64,000 nt of DNA from Robertkochia solimangrovi (GTDB lineage: Bacteria > Bacteroidota > Bacteroidia > Flavobacteriales > Flavobacteriaceae), in the NCBI RefSeq assembly GCF_007279655.1, contig NZ_QKWN01000013.1, positions 1 to 64,000 on the forward strand, read 5' to 3'. Below are positions 54,856-63,992 of the stretch, one piece after another (positions within the stretch are counted from its first letter, which is position 1; every line of letters begins with the position of its first letter). The notes under the pieces are model-generated. The model was not told where the DNA came from. It saw nothing but the letters and a program-made list of their open reading frames with translations, and ran no database searches. The translations under genes were made by a program, and so were the position numbers.

Positions 54856-55230
54856 TCAGGAGACCTCAGCCTTTAATTTTTTCCAGGCCGCATGACCTCC
54901 CTCCAGATTAAAAACTTGTTGCATTCCACTTTCCTGTGCATGAATGGCTGCCATATATGATATCACTCCTCCGGTACAACAGAACAAAAAGGGTCCGGTG
55001 CTGTTTAAGAATGAATCCGGGTTCTCCGACCTTTCATCGATCTTCCTTTTGAGTTCTTCTAACGGTACATTCACCGCGGTTGGTATATTCCCCTGAGATG
55101 CTATTCCGCTTGCCGATCGTACATCAATGATCGTATAGGCTTCAGATGCGATAATACCATCGAGTTCGTCAGCAGTTACCTGTGTTATCAGCTCTTTTGA
55201 AAAATGAACATTTGATCTTTGAGTTTCCAT
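54856..55230 (-). CDS. Rhodanese-like domain protein
   Basis: 124-residue single rhodanese domain. It has the IDVRSASGIASQGNIPTAVNVP opening and an active-site loop FLFCCTGGVISYMAA with the catalytic Cys, though the usual loop Arg is absent. It probably carries sulfane sulfur in the cytoplasm. It lies 30 bases downstream of a DsrE-family gene on the same strand; rhodanese plus DsrE pairs are typical sulfur-relay modules. Confidence 0.9.
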   Translation of the reverse strand: METQRSNVHFSKELITQVTADELDGIIASEAYTIIDVRSASGIASQGNIPTAVNVPLEELKRKIDERSENPDSFLNSTGPFLFCCTGGVISYMAAIHAQESGMQQVFNLEGGHAAWKKLKAEVS

Positions 55231-55260
55231 GATGTTAGGTTTTATGTTGTGTGAATAGTA

Positions 55261-55641
55261 TCAGATCGAAATTGTTTCTGCACCTTCCAGGATCAACTGA
55301 TGCAATGCTGGTGATCCCACCAGTTCGATAGAATCGATCAGATCTTCGGGCGTATACCCTCTTACGGCAGAGCAAGGCGGACAAACCATAATCCGGCACT
55401 TGTTGTTCAGTACGGTTTCGATCATGTCTTTCATCGTTGGGTCTTTTGGATTCAGATGTGCATATTCAAATGCCCCTTTCCTAACCCAGTCCACTCCTGA
55501 GCTTACCAAAAAGATACTCACCTCTAAACCGGATTTGATCCCGCCGTTAGCTATGCTCCATGCTACAGATGCTCTTTCGTCATCCAAACCTTTGGTGATC
55601 AGTATCACCACTTTTTTCTTTGTTTCCATTTTGATTACCAT
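55261..55641 (-). CDS. DsrE family sulfur-carrier protein
   Basis: 126-residue DsrE/DsrF-like protein (122 from the alternative start METKKK at 55629). The fold signature is VVILITKGLDDERASVAWSIANGGIKSG, and the Cys pair region is CRIMVCPPCSAVRGY. It is the upstream partner of the rhodanese gene and should accept or store sulfane sulfur with it. Confidence 0.88.
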   Translation of the reverse strand: MVIKMETKKKVVILITKGLDDERASVAWSIANGGIKSGLEVSIFLVSSGVDWVRKGAFEYAHLNPKDPTMKDMIETVLNNKCRIMVCPPCSAVRGYTPEDLIDSIELVGSPALHQLILEGAETISI

Positions 55642-55776
55642 TTAATTGTTATTGATAATGCAAAGGAAAATCATCTTAAAAAGGATGTGTAGCCTTTAAG
55701 GCTCAATAAATTGACTGAGAAGCTCAAACTTTGGATTGCTGCAATATTTCAAAAGAAAACGAGACTTTACCCCATA

Positions 55777-55804
55777 AAAAAGCCGGGAATATTCCCGGCT
55801 TTTC
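55777..55804 (-). terminator. Intrinsic terminator after DUF4249 gene
   Basis: A perfect palindrome of AGCCGGGAA and its complement, flanked by A and T runs, 19 bases downstream of the DUF4249 stop. It separates this operon from the DsrE/rhodanese pair. Confidence 0.88.
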
Positions 55805-55822
55805 CTATACTATGTATTCAGG

Positions 55823-56647
55823 TCACTCTAAGATATAGACCACCTTTCTTGCCTGAGAAAGTCTGAAATATCCGTATGCGTAATTTTCCGGATCCGTTTC
55901 GTTGATAAAATTACCTCTCACATTGGATGGCGGTGTACCGAAGGGGTTGGCTGAAGCGCTCTGAAGGATCAACTCCATGTAATTAAAGGTTTGTAACGAT
56001 ATTCCTCTGAAATTGATTTCAACCACCTGACCCGGTTCAAGATCTTCATGAGAAAAATGTTCTTCCATTTCATTCCCGTTGAAGAAATCATCATTTGATA
56101 ACACATATTGAGGAAAGTTCAGAATTCCTGCGTTGAAATCGGTAAGATAGGAATTGACTTCCCCGGCAGCATCATCATAATAGATCGACACTTCCAGATC
56201 CTCATTTAAAAAACCACCGTCTGATCGCTGTTCAATACGTTTGATCTCAGGTGAAGGCACCATAATCTCAGTAGCGGTATACGTTTCATCATCCACGATA
56301 ACTTCCAGATAATATTGAGCGTTCAACACTGGGATAAAATCTGTGCAATGATAGGTCCCGCTTTCAGAAGTTTCTGAAAAAAGAAATTCGTTATCATTTG
56401 CATCGGTAACCTTAACGGATGCCCCAGACACTTTAGTGGTCGATTCGTTATAATAATCGGTCAGTCTGCTGATCTTAATGGTCTGTTGACTTCCATCAGT
56501 ATTGTCGAACCAAAGTATTTCAGCATCGATCACCAGACGCGCATCTCCGCTTTCCAGGTCTGCATCGATCACATCTTCACAGGACGTCATGACCGACATC
56601 ATAAACAATGCAAAAAATAGATTTCGATATAGGGATTGATATTTCAT
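55823..56647 (-). CDS. DUF4249 lipoprotein, partner of TonB receptor
   Basis: 274-residue lipoprotein (signal ending MSVMTSC, Cys23) of the DUF4249 family. The mature part starts EDVIDADLESGDARLVIDAEI and is all-beta, with a carboxypeptidase-like or CARDB-like first half. Members are almost always next to a TonB-dependent receptor; here the start is three bases after the receptor's stop. It probably acts like SusD as a surface lid or ligand binder, which is inference. Confidence 0.9.
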   Translation of the reverse strand: MKYQSLYRNLFFALFMMSVMTSCEDVIDADLESGDARLVIDAEILWFDNTDGSQQTIKISRLTDYYNESTTKVSGASVKVTDANDNEFLFSETSESGTYHCTDFIPVLNAQYYLEVIVDDETYTATEIMVPSPEIKRIEQRSDGGFLNEDLEVSIYYDDAAGEVNSYLTDFNAGILNFPQYVLSNDDFFNGNEMEEHFSHEDLEPGQVVEINFRGISLQTFNYMELILQSASANPFGTPPSNVRGNFINETDPENYAYGYFRLSQARKVVYILE

Positions 56648-56650
56648 GTG

Positions 56651-59263
56651 CTAGAATTTAAAATTATAGGATATACTCGGAAGAATTCCGAAGATCGATA
56701 AGCGTCGTGCTTCATTGGCTCCTGTATCGTCATTAGTCGTAAAGCGAATAGAGGCTGCATTTTTTCGGTTATAGATATTATAGATACTGAATACCCAATA
56801 GCTCTGCCATCCTTTTTTACGATCCGGTTTTGGGGTATAGGTCGCCGCCAAATCCAGGTGATGATATATCGGAAGCCGGTTTTCATTACGGAGAGCATAA
56901 TTAGGAACGGGAATACCTCCTATTTCATAATACCCATTTGGAAAGGTTACCGGTTGCCCTGATTGTAATGAAAAATTGGCGCTGAAAGACCATTTATCTG
57001 TATAGAAATAATTACCGGTGACGCTTAGGTTATGTAGCTTATCATAAGGAGAAAGGTACCAGTCACCATTAGCGATACCCGGTTCAGAAACATCTCTACC
57101 AGTCGTTTTTTGCTCAGCTCTTGACAGTGTATAAGCGATCCATCCGGTAAGATTTCCGGTATTTTTTCTCAATAGGAGTTCCAACCCATAGGCTCGGGCT
57201 TTTCCATTCAGTAATACCTGTTCCAGTTCGTTATTCGCTATAAGATCTGCACCATCAATATAGTCGATCCTGTTCTTGATCTTCTTATAAAAAACTTCCG
57301 TTTCCAGTGAAAAACGTTTCTCTGCAAAGTTCCTGAAATATCCGATAGCAAACTGATCCAGCAACTGTGGCTCTATGAAAGGACCACTGGGTGCCCAAAT
57401 ATTCACCGGAGTCGGAGACTGACTGTTCGAAATGATATGGAGGTATTGCACCATTCTGTTGTAACTGGCCTTAATCGAGGTCTCTTCGTTCATCACAAAG
57501 GATAAGGCAACCCGGGGTTCAAAATTCCTGAAACTGGAGATCACTTCTCCTTTACCATAGGAAATACTTCCGGTTGGCGTTGATTTCTCATAAATATCAT
57601 AGGTGGGATTATAGGTTACCGGACCATCCTCATAGGTGTTGATATCCTGTGCACCAAACCGATGAAACATACTGTATCGGAGTCCGTAGTTAAGATGTAA
57701 CTTTTCCGAGATCTGATGCTGCAGATCCAGATACATCGCCGATTCTAAAGCATATTTCTTATCGAGTTGCATAAAGTTAACCGAAGATTCTTCATTGGTC
57801 GGTACGAGTGTGCCCGGATTGAAATCATAGTATATCGATTCGATTCCATAATTCAACCGGAATCTTTCAGAAATACCATGTTGCCAGTCATATTTAAGAC
57901 CATAACTTTTGATTGCACTATCCCAGCCAAAATTCTGGGAGTTCAATGTGAGTCCGAATTGATAATCACTATAGAAAACGGTAAGATCGGTATTAAGTTC
58001 AGTACCGAAACGATGTTTCCAATTCAGTTTTCCCATGGTATTTCCATAAGTACTTAGAAAATTATCGCTAAGATCAAAGATGTCATTACCTTTATATCCG
58101 GAAAAATGAAGGCTGTTATTTTCGTTGATCTGATAGTTCAGTTTGGCATTGATATCATAGAAATAAGCCGAATTATCATTATCGGTCAATTTTAAAAAGA
58201 GATGGGCATAAGAAGTTCTACCTGCGACCATAAACGATCCTTTATCTCTTTGAAAAGGCCCGTCGAGCTGAAGTCGGCTGGATATAAGTCCGATACCTCC
58301 ATTAACACCAAATTCTCTAAGACTCCCATTCTGCTGTTGAACATCTAAAACGGAAGAGACTCTGCCGCCATATCTGGAAGGAATTCCCCCCTTATACAAG
58401 TCAAGTGAATTTACAGCATCGGCATTGAATACAGAGAAGAAACCAAAGAGGTGGGAATCGTTATAGACCGGAACATTATCAAGAAGCACGAGGTTTTGAT
58501 CGGCAGCCCCTCCTCTTACGTTAAATCCCGATGAGCCTTCCCCGGCATTGGTAACTCCCGGAAGAGTCAATAATGATTTTAAGGGATCCGGTTCTCCCAT
58601 GGCCACAGGGATCTGCTTGATCTCTTCCATGGAAAGTCGGTTTACACTCATCTGAGCCTTTTGAATATTCGTCGCCTTATTGTTTTGCGTTACAATCACC
58701 TCTTCCAACACTTCACCTCCTTCACTCAATTTGACATCGAGCTGCGTATCTTTATTCAGAACGATCTTCTTCTCTACCGTATCAAAACCTATATAACTGA
58801 TCGTAACAGTATACGTACCCTGTTGTAACTTTAAAGAAAACCTGCCCTCTATATCGGAGGTTGCTCCTTGTTGCAATTCCGGAATATAAATCGTTGCTCC
58901 CGGCAGCGGCAACCCTTCGGTATCCCGTATGATTCCGGAAAATCGAAAACTTTGTTGTTCCTCAGATGCCACAGGAATATTCTTTACCAATATATTATTA
59001 CCCACCAGAGAAAACCGATAAGGCAATTCTTTATTGAGCAGACCGACCAACTCAGAAGTCCCTATATTCTGAAAACTCAAGGCTTTATTCAGGTGTTTAT
59101 TTACGTCTATATTATCATTGAAAGCCATTTTATACTCCGACTGGCTTTCGATCTGTCGGAAAAGTACATTAAGGCTTTGATCTTCTTTAAGCTGTATGGT
59201 TACATGCTGCGCATGAGCTTTGAGACCAAGAGCCATAAAACATGAAATAATGAAATACTTCAT
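56651..59263 (-). CDS. TonB-dependent receptor with STN domain (locus 2)
   Basis: 870-residue outer-membrane receptor. Signal MKYFIISCFMALGLKAHAQ is followed by STN (QLKEDQSLNVLFRQIESQSEY), carboxypeptidase-D-like (FSGIIRDTEGLPLPGATIYI), plug (EVLEEVIVTQNNKATNIQKAQ, MGEPDPLKSLLTLPGV, SSGFNVRGGAADQNLVLLDNVPVYN) and barrel. It is shorter than SusC and pairs with DUF4249, not SusD. STN plus the upstream sigma/FecR means it senses its own ligand; the ligand class (metal complex, siderophore or small peptide) is unknown. Confidence 0.95.
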   Translation of the reverse strand: MKYFIISCFMALGLKAHAQHVTIQLKEDQSLNVLFRQIESQSEYKMAFNDNIDVNKHLNKALSFQNIGTSELVGLLNKELPYRFSLVGNNILVKNIPVASEEQQSFRFSGIIRDTEGLPLPGATIYIPELQQGATSDIEGRFSLKLQQGTYTVTISYIGFDTVEKKIVLNKDTQLDVKLSEGGEVLEEVIVTQNNKATNIQKAQMSVNRLSMEEIKQIPVAMGEPDPLKSLLTLPGVTNAGEGSSGFNVRGGAADQNLVLLDNVPVYNDSHLFGFFSVFNADAVNSLDLYKGGIPSRYGGRVSSVLDVQQQNGSLREFGVNGGIGLISSRLQLDGPFQRDKGSFMVAGRTSYAHLFLKLTDNDNSAYFYDINAKLNYQINENNSLHFSGYKGNDIFDLSDNFLSTYGNTMGKLNWKHRFGTELNTDLTVFYSDYQFGLTLNSQNFGWDSAIKSYGLKYDWQHGISERFRLNYGIESIYYDFNPGTLVPTNEESSVNFMQLDKKYALESAMYLDLQHQISEKLHLNYGLRYSMFHRFGAQDINTYEDGPVTYNPTYDIYEKSTPTGSISYGKGEVISSFRNFEPRVALSFVMNEETSIKASYNRMVQYLHIISNSQSPTPVNIWAPSGPFIEPQLLDQFAIGYFRNFAEKRFSLETEVFYKKIKNRIDYIDGADLIANNELEQVLLNGKARAYGLELLLRKNTGNLTGWIAYTLSRAEQKTTGRDVSEPGIANGDWYLSPYDKLHNLSVTGNYFYTDKWSFSANFSLQSGQPVTFPNGYYEIGGIPVPNYALRNENRLPIYHHLDLAATYTPKPDRKKGWQSYWVFSIYNIYNRKNAASIRFTTNDDTGANEARRLSIFGILPSISYNFKF

Positions 59264-59299
59264 TCAGTTGAAATTTAGGTTATGTTCTTAGATAGATGA

Positions 59300-60157
59300 T
59301 TAGTTGGTCTGATGCATCGATGTGAATCGAATGGTCCCCGAGGTGCTGTCAAGAGAATAGTCAAGATTATAGAGCGCTCCCAATGTTTTACAGATGGTAT
59401 TCGGATCTTCCTTTCTTCCGATACGAAGGGTCACGGTCTTTTTCAAATATTCAGGGGAGATTATCACTTTAAATCCATATTCTCTTAGTAGATGATCAAA
59501 GACACTGGATAGTTGCTGATCATCAAAATCGACGTATCGTTCAAAAGACTGTACCGAAACTCCTGTACCGGCATATACGATCTCTTCTCCGGGAGCCAAT
59601 AACCAATTTTTTGGCTCATTCCTGAGTTTCATTCTAATACTACCTTCATACAATTGAATATTCACCTGACCTGTTGTAGATTCCCGAATATTAAATGCTG
59701 TACCCAGAACCGTAGTTACAGTTTCATCACAAACCACAGAAAATGGATGTTCCCTGTCTTTAGCGACTTCAAAATATGCTTCCCCATACAGCTGGAGGTT
59801 CCGGTTATTCCTGAAATTTTCGGCGAATTCAATTCTGGATCCCGGTTGTAATATTATTCTGCTACTATCGGACAGCACTACTGATTTCGAAGTGATGCCC
59901 GGATTGGTGATCACCATAAGTTTTTTGGTATTCTCCTGAACCGGGTCTGTTTCCTGCTGCAGCAGCATTCCTGTAGCACTGCCTGTTAACAGTAGGATCG
60001 CGGCAGCATATCTCCACAACTTTCGGAAGGTCCTTTTCCTTTCAGTAAAGGCAGTACCACAAAACTTCTCCCAGGACTCACATTTGCGTGATTCCGGGTT
60101 CTGTGGCGCTTCTTCCTGCCAGGATTTTTTAAATTTATCTTCGAATTTCTGATCCAT
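59300..60157 (-). CDS. FecR family regulator (locus 2)
   Basis: 285-residue FecR-type protein. The start at 60157 (MDQKFEDKFKKSW) overlaps the stop of the small gene as TGATG, so it is preferred over the frame to 60184. It has a cytoplasmic segment, one helix (RYAAAILLLTGSATGMLL), a FecR domain (SRIILQPGSRIEFAENFR, LYGEAYFEVAKDREHPFSV) and a DUF4974-like end. It should transduce a signal from the STN receptor to the ECF factor. The receptor begins 36 bases downstream. Confidence 0.93.
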   Translation of the reverse strand: MDQKFEDKFKKSWQEEAPQNPESRKCESWEKFCGTAFTERKRTFRKLWRYAAAILLLTGSATGMLLQQETDPVQENTKKLMVITNPGITSKSVVLSDSSRIILQPGSRIEFAENFRNNRNLQLYGEAYFEVAKDREHPFSVVCDETVTTVLGTAFNIRESTTGQVNIQLYEGSIRMKLRNEPKNWLLAPGEEIVYAGTGVSVQSFERYVDFDDQQLSSVFDHLLREYGFKVIISPEYLKKTVTLRIGRKEDPNTICKTLGALYNLDYSLDSTSGTIRFTSMHQTN

Positions 60158-60387
60158 CAGGAAAATGCATATAGCGGTGAACATTCGAATCCTTCCGAAC
60201 GCATGGTACTGATAAGCATCTCTGAGATCGGGCGGTTACTGGTAGCTACAAGTAGACTGTCTTGTGGTCGAAGATCGAAATCGAGCTCACAATCGGCTAG
60301 TTTAAACAAGAGGATTTTTAACAGATAGAGAATATCGGTCTGAGATTTCACATTGGTGGTATAAATTTCCACATTCATAGCGATCAT
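60157..60387 (-). CDS. Small protein coupled to fecR, family not recognised
   Basis: 76 residues (73 from the second Met at 60378). The stop codon TGA overlaps the fecR ATG as TGATG, and the gene starts 35 bases after the sigma-factor stop, so it is a bona fide operon member. The sequence runs VEIYTTNVKSQTDILYLLKI, then FDLRPQDSLLVATSN, then ISEMLISTMRSEGFECSPL. The pattern strand-helix-strand-strand-helix-strand suggests a ferredoxin-like fold like heavy-metal-associated domains, but there is no CxxC. A role in modulating sigma or FecR is plausible but only inference. Confidence 0.7.
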   Translation of the reverse strand: MIAMNVEIYTTNVKSQTDILYLLKILLFKLADCELDFDLRPQDSLLVATSNRPISEMLISTMRSEGFECSPLYAFS

Positions 60388-60422
60388 TATTTTTTAGATA
60401 ACAATCGGGATGGAAAAAGTTC

Positions 60423-60947
60423 CTAAGCTTTTTTCAATTTTTTTTTGAGAAATGTATTGGCCAGATAAATATGGTTAGCGATCGTCTTATGCGAAAGGTT
60501 GGTCATCGTTGCGATTTCATCGTAACTATAACTCTCCAGCTTGTGAAGTCGAAAAATAAGCTGTCGTTGTGGTGGAAGTTGATCGATAAGCTGCAGTAAC
60601 CATTCCTGATCTGACTCCTCTTCCGTATCAGCAGTCTCTTCAAAGGAATCAGACAGATGCAGGGGCTGCAGGGGAATTACCTTATTCTCCCGGTTCAAAT
60701 GATTAAGAATAATATTCCGACAAATGACAAAAAGCTGCTTATCCAAAAGTACATCTTCCTTAAGCTGATGCCTGTTCTTATGAACCTGTAAAAATGTTTC
60801 CTGTATAAAATCTTCGGGAGTCAGAAATTTGAAATCAAATCGCTTCGCCATATGGATGAGCTTATCATAATAGGAAAAGTACAGCGTTTTAAAAGCAGAC
60901 TTATCTGCTTTTTTTAACTTCCTGATCAATATTGAATTGTCGCTCAT
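60423..60947 (-). CDS. ECF RNA polymerase sigma factor (locus 2)
   Basis: 174-residue sigma factor starting MSDNSILIRKLKKADKSAFK; the longer frame to 60986 adds residues unlike the family. Region 2 spans about 20-85 (FKFLTPEDFIQETFLQVHKNR) and region 4 about 120-170 (LPPQRQLIFRLHKLESYSYDEIATMTNLSHKTIANHI). It heads sigma, small protein, fecR, receptor, DUF4249 in the usual co-directional order. Confidence 0.92.
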   Translation of the reverse strand: MSDNSILIRKLKKADKSAFKTLYFSYYDKLIHMAKRFDFKFLTPEDFIQETFLQVHKNRHQLKEDVLLDKQLFVICRNIILNHLNRENKVIPLQPLHLSDSFEETADTEEESDQEWLLQLIDQLPPQRQLIFRLHKLESYSYDEIATMTNLSHKTIANHIYLANTFLKKKLKKA

Positions 60948-61464
60948 GCAGTTAGGGAAAACCTTTACAAAAAATCCCCAAAGCAACTACAAAGTAAGGA
61001 CATTCGCAAAATTTTAGAATTTAATTAAGATAATTGATGGGCAACGCTATTTATAGAGGTTCAGTATTTAGTGATACCAGGGCTATCAGTGACACTGGTA
61101 ACACTAGTATTTTTCATAGCAACGTATATTCATTTTCAATTCTCATTCAACGTAAGTTACTTTGTGAAGCAGTGAAGCAGTGAAGCAGTAGGCTGTAGGC
61201 TGTAGGCAACTGTTAACTGTTTTCCGTTTTCTGTAACCTGTAACGCTGTAACGGTGTCACCTTGTAAAACAGGAATGCAATAACACAGGAATGCAGTAGG
61301 CTGTGGGCTGTAGGCAACGGTTAACTGTTTTCTGTCTTCTGACTTCGGTTTTCAATTCTCAATTCTCAATTCTCAATTCTTAATTCCTGGAAATGCATGC
61401 CTATCCGATAAACCAATTATTTTCAGTAACTTAATTCAGTAGAACCAACTCAACCATTACCATC
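60948..61464. repeat. Repeat-rich spacer
   Basis: 517 bases without a gene. From about 61150 to 61385 it is built from repeats: GAAGCAGT three times, TAGGCTG/TAGGCTGT several times, GTTAACTGTTTTC twice, and four CAATTCT units. One 21-base stretch, 61215-61235, is the exact reverse complement of 899-919, and the CAATTCT runs match 614-637 and 831-854. It is thus the same intergenic family as the left-end repeat. No RNA or regulatory element is recognised. Confidence 0.8.
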
Positions 61465-61902
61465 ATGAAAAATACTATTCAGGGATTCATTATTGTGACT
61501 TTACTTTTTTTTACTGCAGCCGGTTCAATGGCGCAGGCACTGGATGCGGAAACCGTAACTGATCTTCAAAAGACTCCAAAATTTGCCTTCGGGGTCAGCG
61601 ATGAATTTCATTTTAAATCTGTTCTTGGAATGTATGACAGGTTCGTGGAAAGCGGCATCGAAATCGCTGCCTTTGAGATCATTGTTAAAGGGCCTTTGGT
61701 GTCCGATCTCGTAAAGGGTTCAGAACTGGAAACTTTCTTTGAAAAATATCGCTCGAAAGTGCGTGTCAGTGTTTGCAGCTTTGCTATGGAAAAACGGAAG
61801 GTGACCAAAGAACAGTTATTTCCCGGACTGGATGTGGTGGCAACCGCTTCTATACGTATGCTGCAACTGCAAGCCCTGGGATATAATACATTGACTTATT
61901 GA
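61465..61902 (+). CDS. Exported DsrE-like protein
   Basis: 145-residue DsrE/DsrF-like protein with a signal peptide (FIIVTLLFFTAAGSMAQ), so probably periplasmic. The conserved core is GIEIAAFEIIVKGPLVSDLVKG and the single Cys motif VRVSVCSFAMEKRKV, similar to the C-x-x-A-M pattern of such sulfur-related proteins; the C-terminal VVATASIRMLQLQALGYN is typical too. Members are poorly characterised. It faces a decayed regulator gene on the other strand. Confidence 0.85.
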   Translation: MKNTIQGFIIVTLLFFTAAGSMAQALDAETVTDLQKTPKFAFGVSDEFHFKSVLGMYDRFVESGIEIAAFEIIVKGPLVSDLVKGSELETFFEKYRSKVRVSVCSFAMEKRKVTKEQLFPGLDVVATASIRMLQLQALGYNTLTY

Positions 61903-61907
61903 ACATT

Positions 61908-62287
61908 TTATATTCCTATATAATCCTGTAATTTATTTTTAAAAGAATTCCCGATCGGGATGTAATGAACAATGGTTAAAATACGGTTGCCTCGATCACT
62001 TCGATGTGCTTCCGGGCAATTATGAAAGACTTATGCACCTGTATAAAATTCTGAGAAAGTAATAACTCCAAAAAGCAGGAGAATTTCACCTGTTATATCG
62101 ATTCATAAACAGTGATTCCCACGGGAATGAGAATACTGAAGAGAATAAGTGTTTTGAGAATAAACCAGTTGTTTCTCCTGAAAATGCGATCATTTCTCAA
62201 AAATAAGGCATCTTCCGCTATCCAAAAAAATGTGATGAACAGACTGGTTGGAAATATGAAACAATGCTTTCTAATGCTGAAAAGCAA
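61908..62287 (-). pseudogene. Decayed LytTR-domain membrane regulator
   Basis: On the minus strand, frame from 62287 encodes a short membrane-like piece (NNWFILKTLILFSILIPVGI) that ends at a TAA at 62093-62095. In the same frame downstream there is a clear LytTR C-terminal half: LLLSQNFIQVHKSFIIARKH, IEVIE. One base is then missing (near 61990), because GNRILTIVHYIPIGNSFKNK continues in the next frame to a stop at 61908. The pieces together match flavobacterial LytTR proteins with several N-terminal helices, but most of the membrane part is gone. It is a remnant with an internal stop, a frameshift and a deletion. Confidence 0.72.
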
Positions 62288-62335
62288 ATGGGATTCTGTG
62301 AATGAAACCCGATTTACTTACATATTTGTAAAGTG

Positions 62336-62998
62336 CTATTGCTGTTTTGAGATCAGGTCGACAAAATCCTCTTTAACCCCTTCACAGATATTCACCGAAT
62401 TATAGGTGCAGTTCTTCATATTCACCGGATCAAAACTATAAATCCTGATCTTTGAGGGTTTGTATTCCCTGCATTGTAAATGCGTAAACATATTCAAGGC
62501 TGCCTTCGCGGTAGAATACGCTGTAAGACTGTAACCGGAATAGCAGAACGTATCGTCTTTCATCTTACTGATATCCCCTAAAGAACTGGTGATATTAATG
62601 ATACGCGGGTCTTCGCTCAATTTAAGTAACGGATTAAAAAGCTGAATCATCCGAATGACAGCAAAGAAGTTTACTTCATAGACCTCCCTGACCTCCTTTA
62701 AATTCAACTGGTCGATCTTATGGCCAAACCCGTTGACGATCTCTGCGTTATTGACCAGCAGATCCAACTTGCCATAGGATTCATAAATGTTTTTTTTGAG
62801 TGTTACCAGGCTTTCCTCAGATGTGAAATCCACTTCGGTAAGCTTGTAGTAATCATGGCTTAATGCAGAAAGCTTATCATAGCTCTCTTTAGTTGCAGCC
62901 AGTACTACTTCATAATGGTTATCTGCCAGGATTCTTGCAAAATCTTTGCCTATTCCATTACCGGCTTCGGTAACAACGGCAACACTTTTCTCATTCAT
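62336..62998 (-). CDS. Short-chain dehydrogenase/reductase family protein
   Basis: 220-residue Rossmann-fold protein. The cofactor motif is TEAGNGIG (usual TGxxxGIG with the first Gly changed to Glu), the second is NNAE in place of NNAG, and the active site retains Ser (ITSSLG) with YSTAK supplying Tyr and Lys. Substrate is unknown; the two altered Gly suggest changed nucleotide binding. It lies 106 bases downstream of an AraC-type gene in the same direction. Confidence 0.85.
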   Translation of the reverse strand: MNEKSVAVVTEAGNGIGKDFARILADNHYEVVLAATKESYDKLSALSHDYYKLTEVDFTSEESLVTLKKNIYESYGKLDLLVNNAEIVNGFGHKIDQLNLKEVREVYEVNFFAVIRMIQLFNPLLKLSEDPRIINITSSLGDISKMKDDTFCYSGYSLTAYSTAKAALNMFTHLQCREYKPSKIRIYSFDPVNMKNCTYNSVNICEGVKEDFVDLISKQQ

Positions 62999-63104
62999 TA
63001 CAATCCATTTTTAAACATTTTACAAATTTAGTGTACAGTGCTTCATAGTTAAAAAAATTAGTTTCATATTTATTGGGTTGGTTTCAATACGGATCACTGA
63101 CCCT

Positions 63105-63992
63105 TTACGTTCTTCTGTATTGGTTAGGTGTTGTTCCACTCATATTTTTAAAGAACCTGGTAAAATGCGTAGGTTCCTGAAAATTGAGTCGATAGGCTAT
63201 TTCAGCGATATCCAATCCGGAATATTTCAATAAACTCTTGCTTTCCATCAATAGTCTTTCCTGAATAATATCCTTTGCACTTTTGCCCGTTAACTTTTTA
63301 ATCGTGGTCGTCAGATAATTCGGAGTGATGTTCAATTCCTGGGCATAATCACTGACATTCTTCGTATCCACATACATCTTATCTACCAAGGCTTCAAATC
63401 TGTTCGCTATGATTTGAGATCTGCTCAAATGATTTTCTGTCGTCTTATGTCTTTCATAGATAGCCTTACAGAAATACAACAACGAACTCAACATTCCTTC
63501 CAGCATTTTTTCCTGATAGGGATGCGGACTCTTAAATACCGAAAGCATTCTTTCGATATCAAAGTTAAGCGATTCATGTTCTTCGCGAGTCAGCATCATC
63601 ACGCTCTTTTCCGTCATTTTCAGAAAAGGAAAATCCTTATTGATATCGGGAAAGGAATTGATCAGAAACTCTTTTCTGAACATCACATACAATCCGGCCA
63701 TTCGCTCATCTCTTACCCAGGAGAATACCTGTCCGGGTACTACGAACCACAGCGGATATTCCTTAAGTTCCAGATCATCGGTATCAAGATTCAATCGACT
63801 GTCGCCGGTGTAGTTCAACAACCCAATCTGGTAAAAACTCTGCCTGTAGGGTGGCATACATCTTCTCGCGGTGACCCCCATATCTTCAACGGCAAAAACA
63901 TCAAAGTTGGGTATATGGCTTCTATGAGAAAACCCTGTTGCCTCATGCAGATCGTTCGTATTTTCAAAAACCGGTATCTCAGCTTTGCTCAT
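63105..63992 (-). CDS. AraC family transcriptional regulator
   Basis: 295-residue regulator with an N-terminal cupin-like sensor (ELKEYPLWFVVPGQVFSWV) and a C-terminal AraC HTH (NVSDYAQELNITPNYLTTTIKKLTGKSAKDI, LDIAEIAYRLNFQEPTHFTRFFKNMSGTTPNQYRR). Complete in the window: the ATG is eight bases from the right edge. It probably controls the adjacent SDR gene; the upstream region lies outside. Confidence 0.92.
   Translation of the reverse strand: MSKAEIPVFENTNDLHEATGFSHRSHIPNFDVFAVEDMGVTARRCMPPYRQSFYQIGLLNYTGDSRLNLDTDDLELKEYPLWFVVPGQVFSWVRDERMAGLYVMFRKEFLINSFPDINKDFPFLKMTEKSVMMLTREEHESLNFDIERMLSVFKSPHPYQEKMLEGMLSSLLYFCKAIYERHKTTENHLSRSQIIANRFEALVDKMYVDTKNVSDYAQELNITPNYLTTTIKKLTGKSAKDIIQERLLMESKSLLKYSGLDIAEIAYRLNFQEPTHFTRFFKNMSGTTPNQYRRT

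Noticed and set aside
62112-62405. 97-codon plus-strand frame at the pseudogene
   Set aside because: It is antisense to the LytTR remnant and overlaps the SDR gene; the minus-strand reading explains the sequence better.
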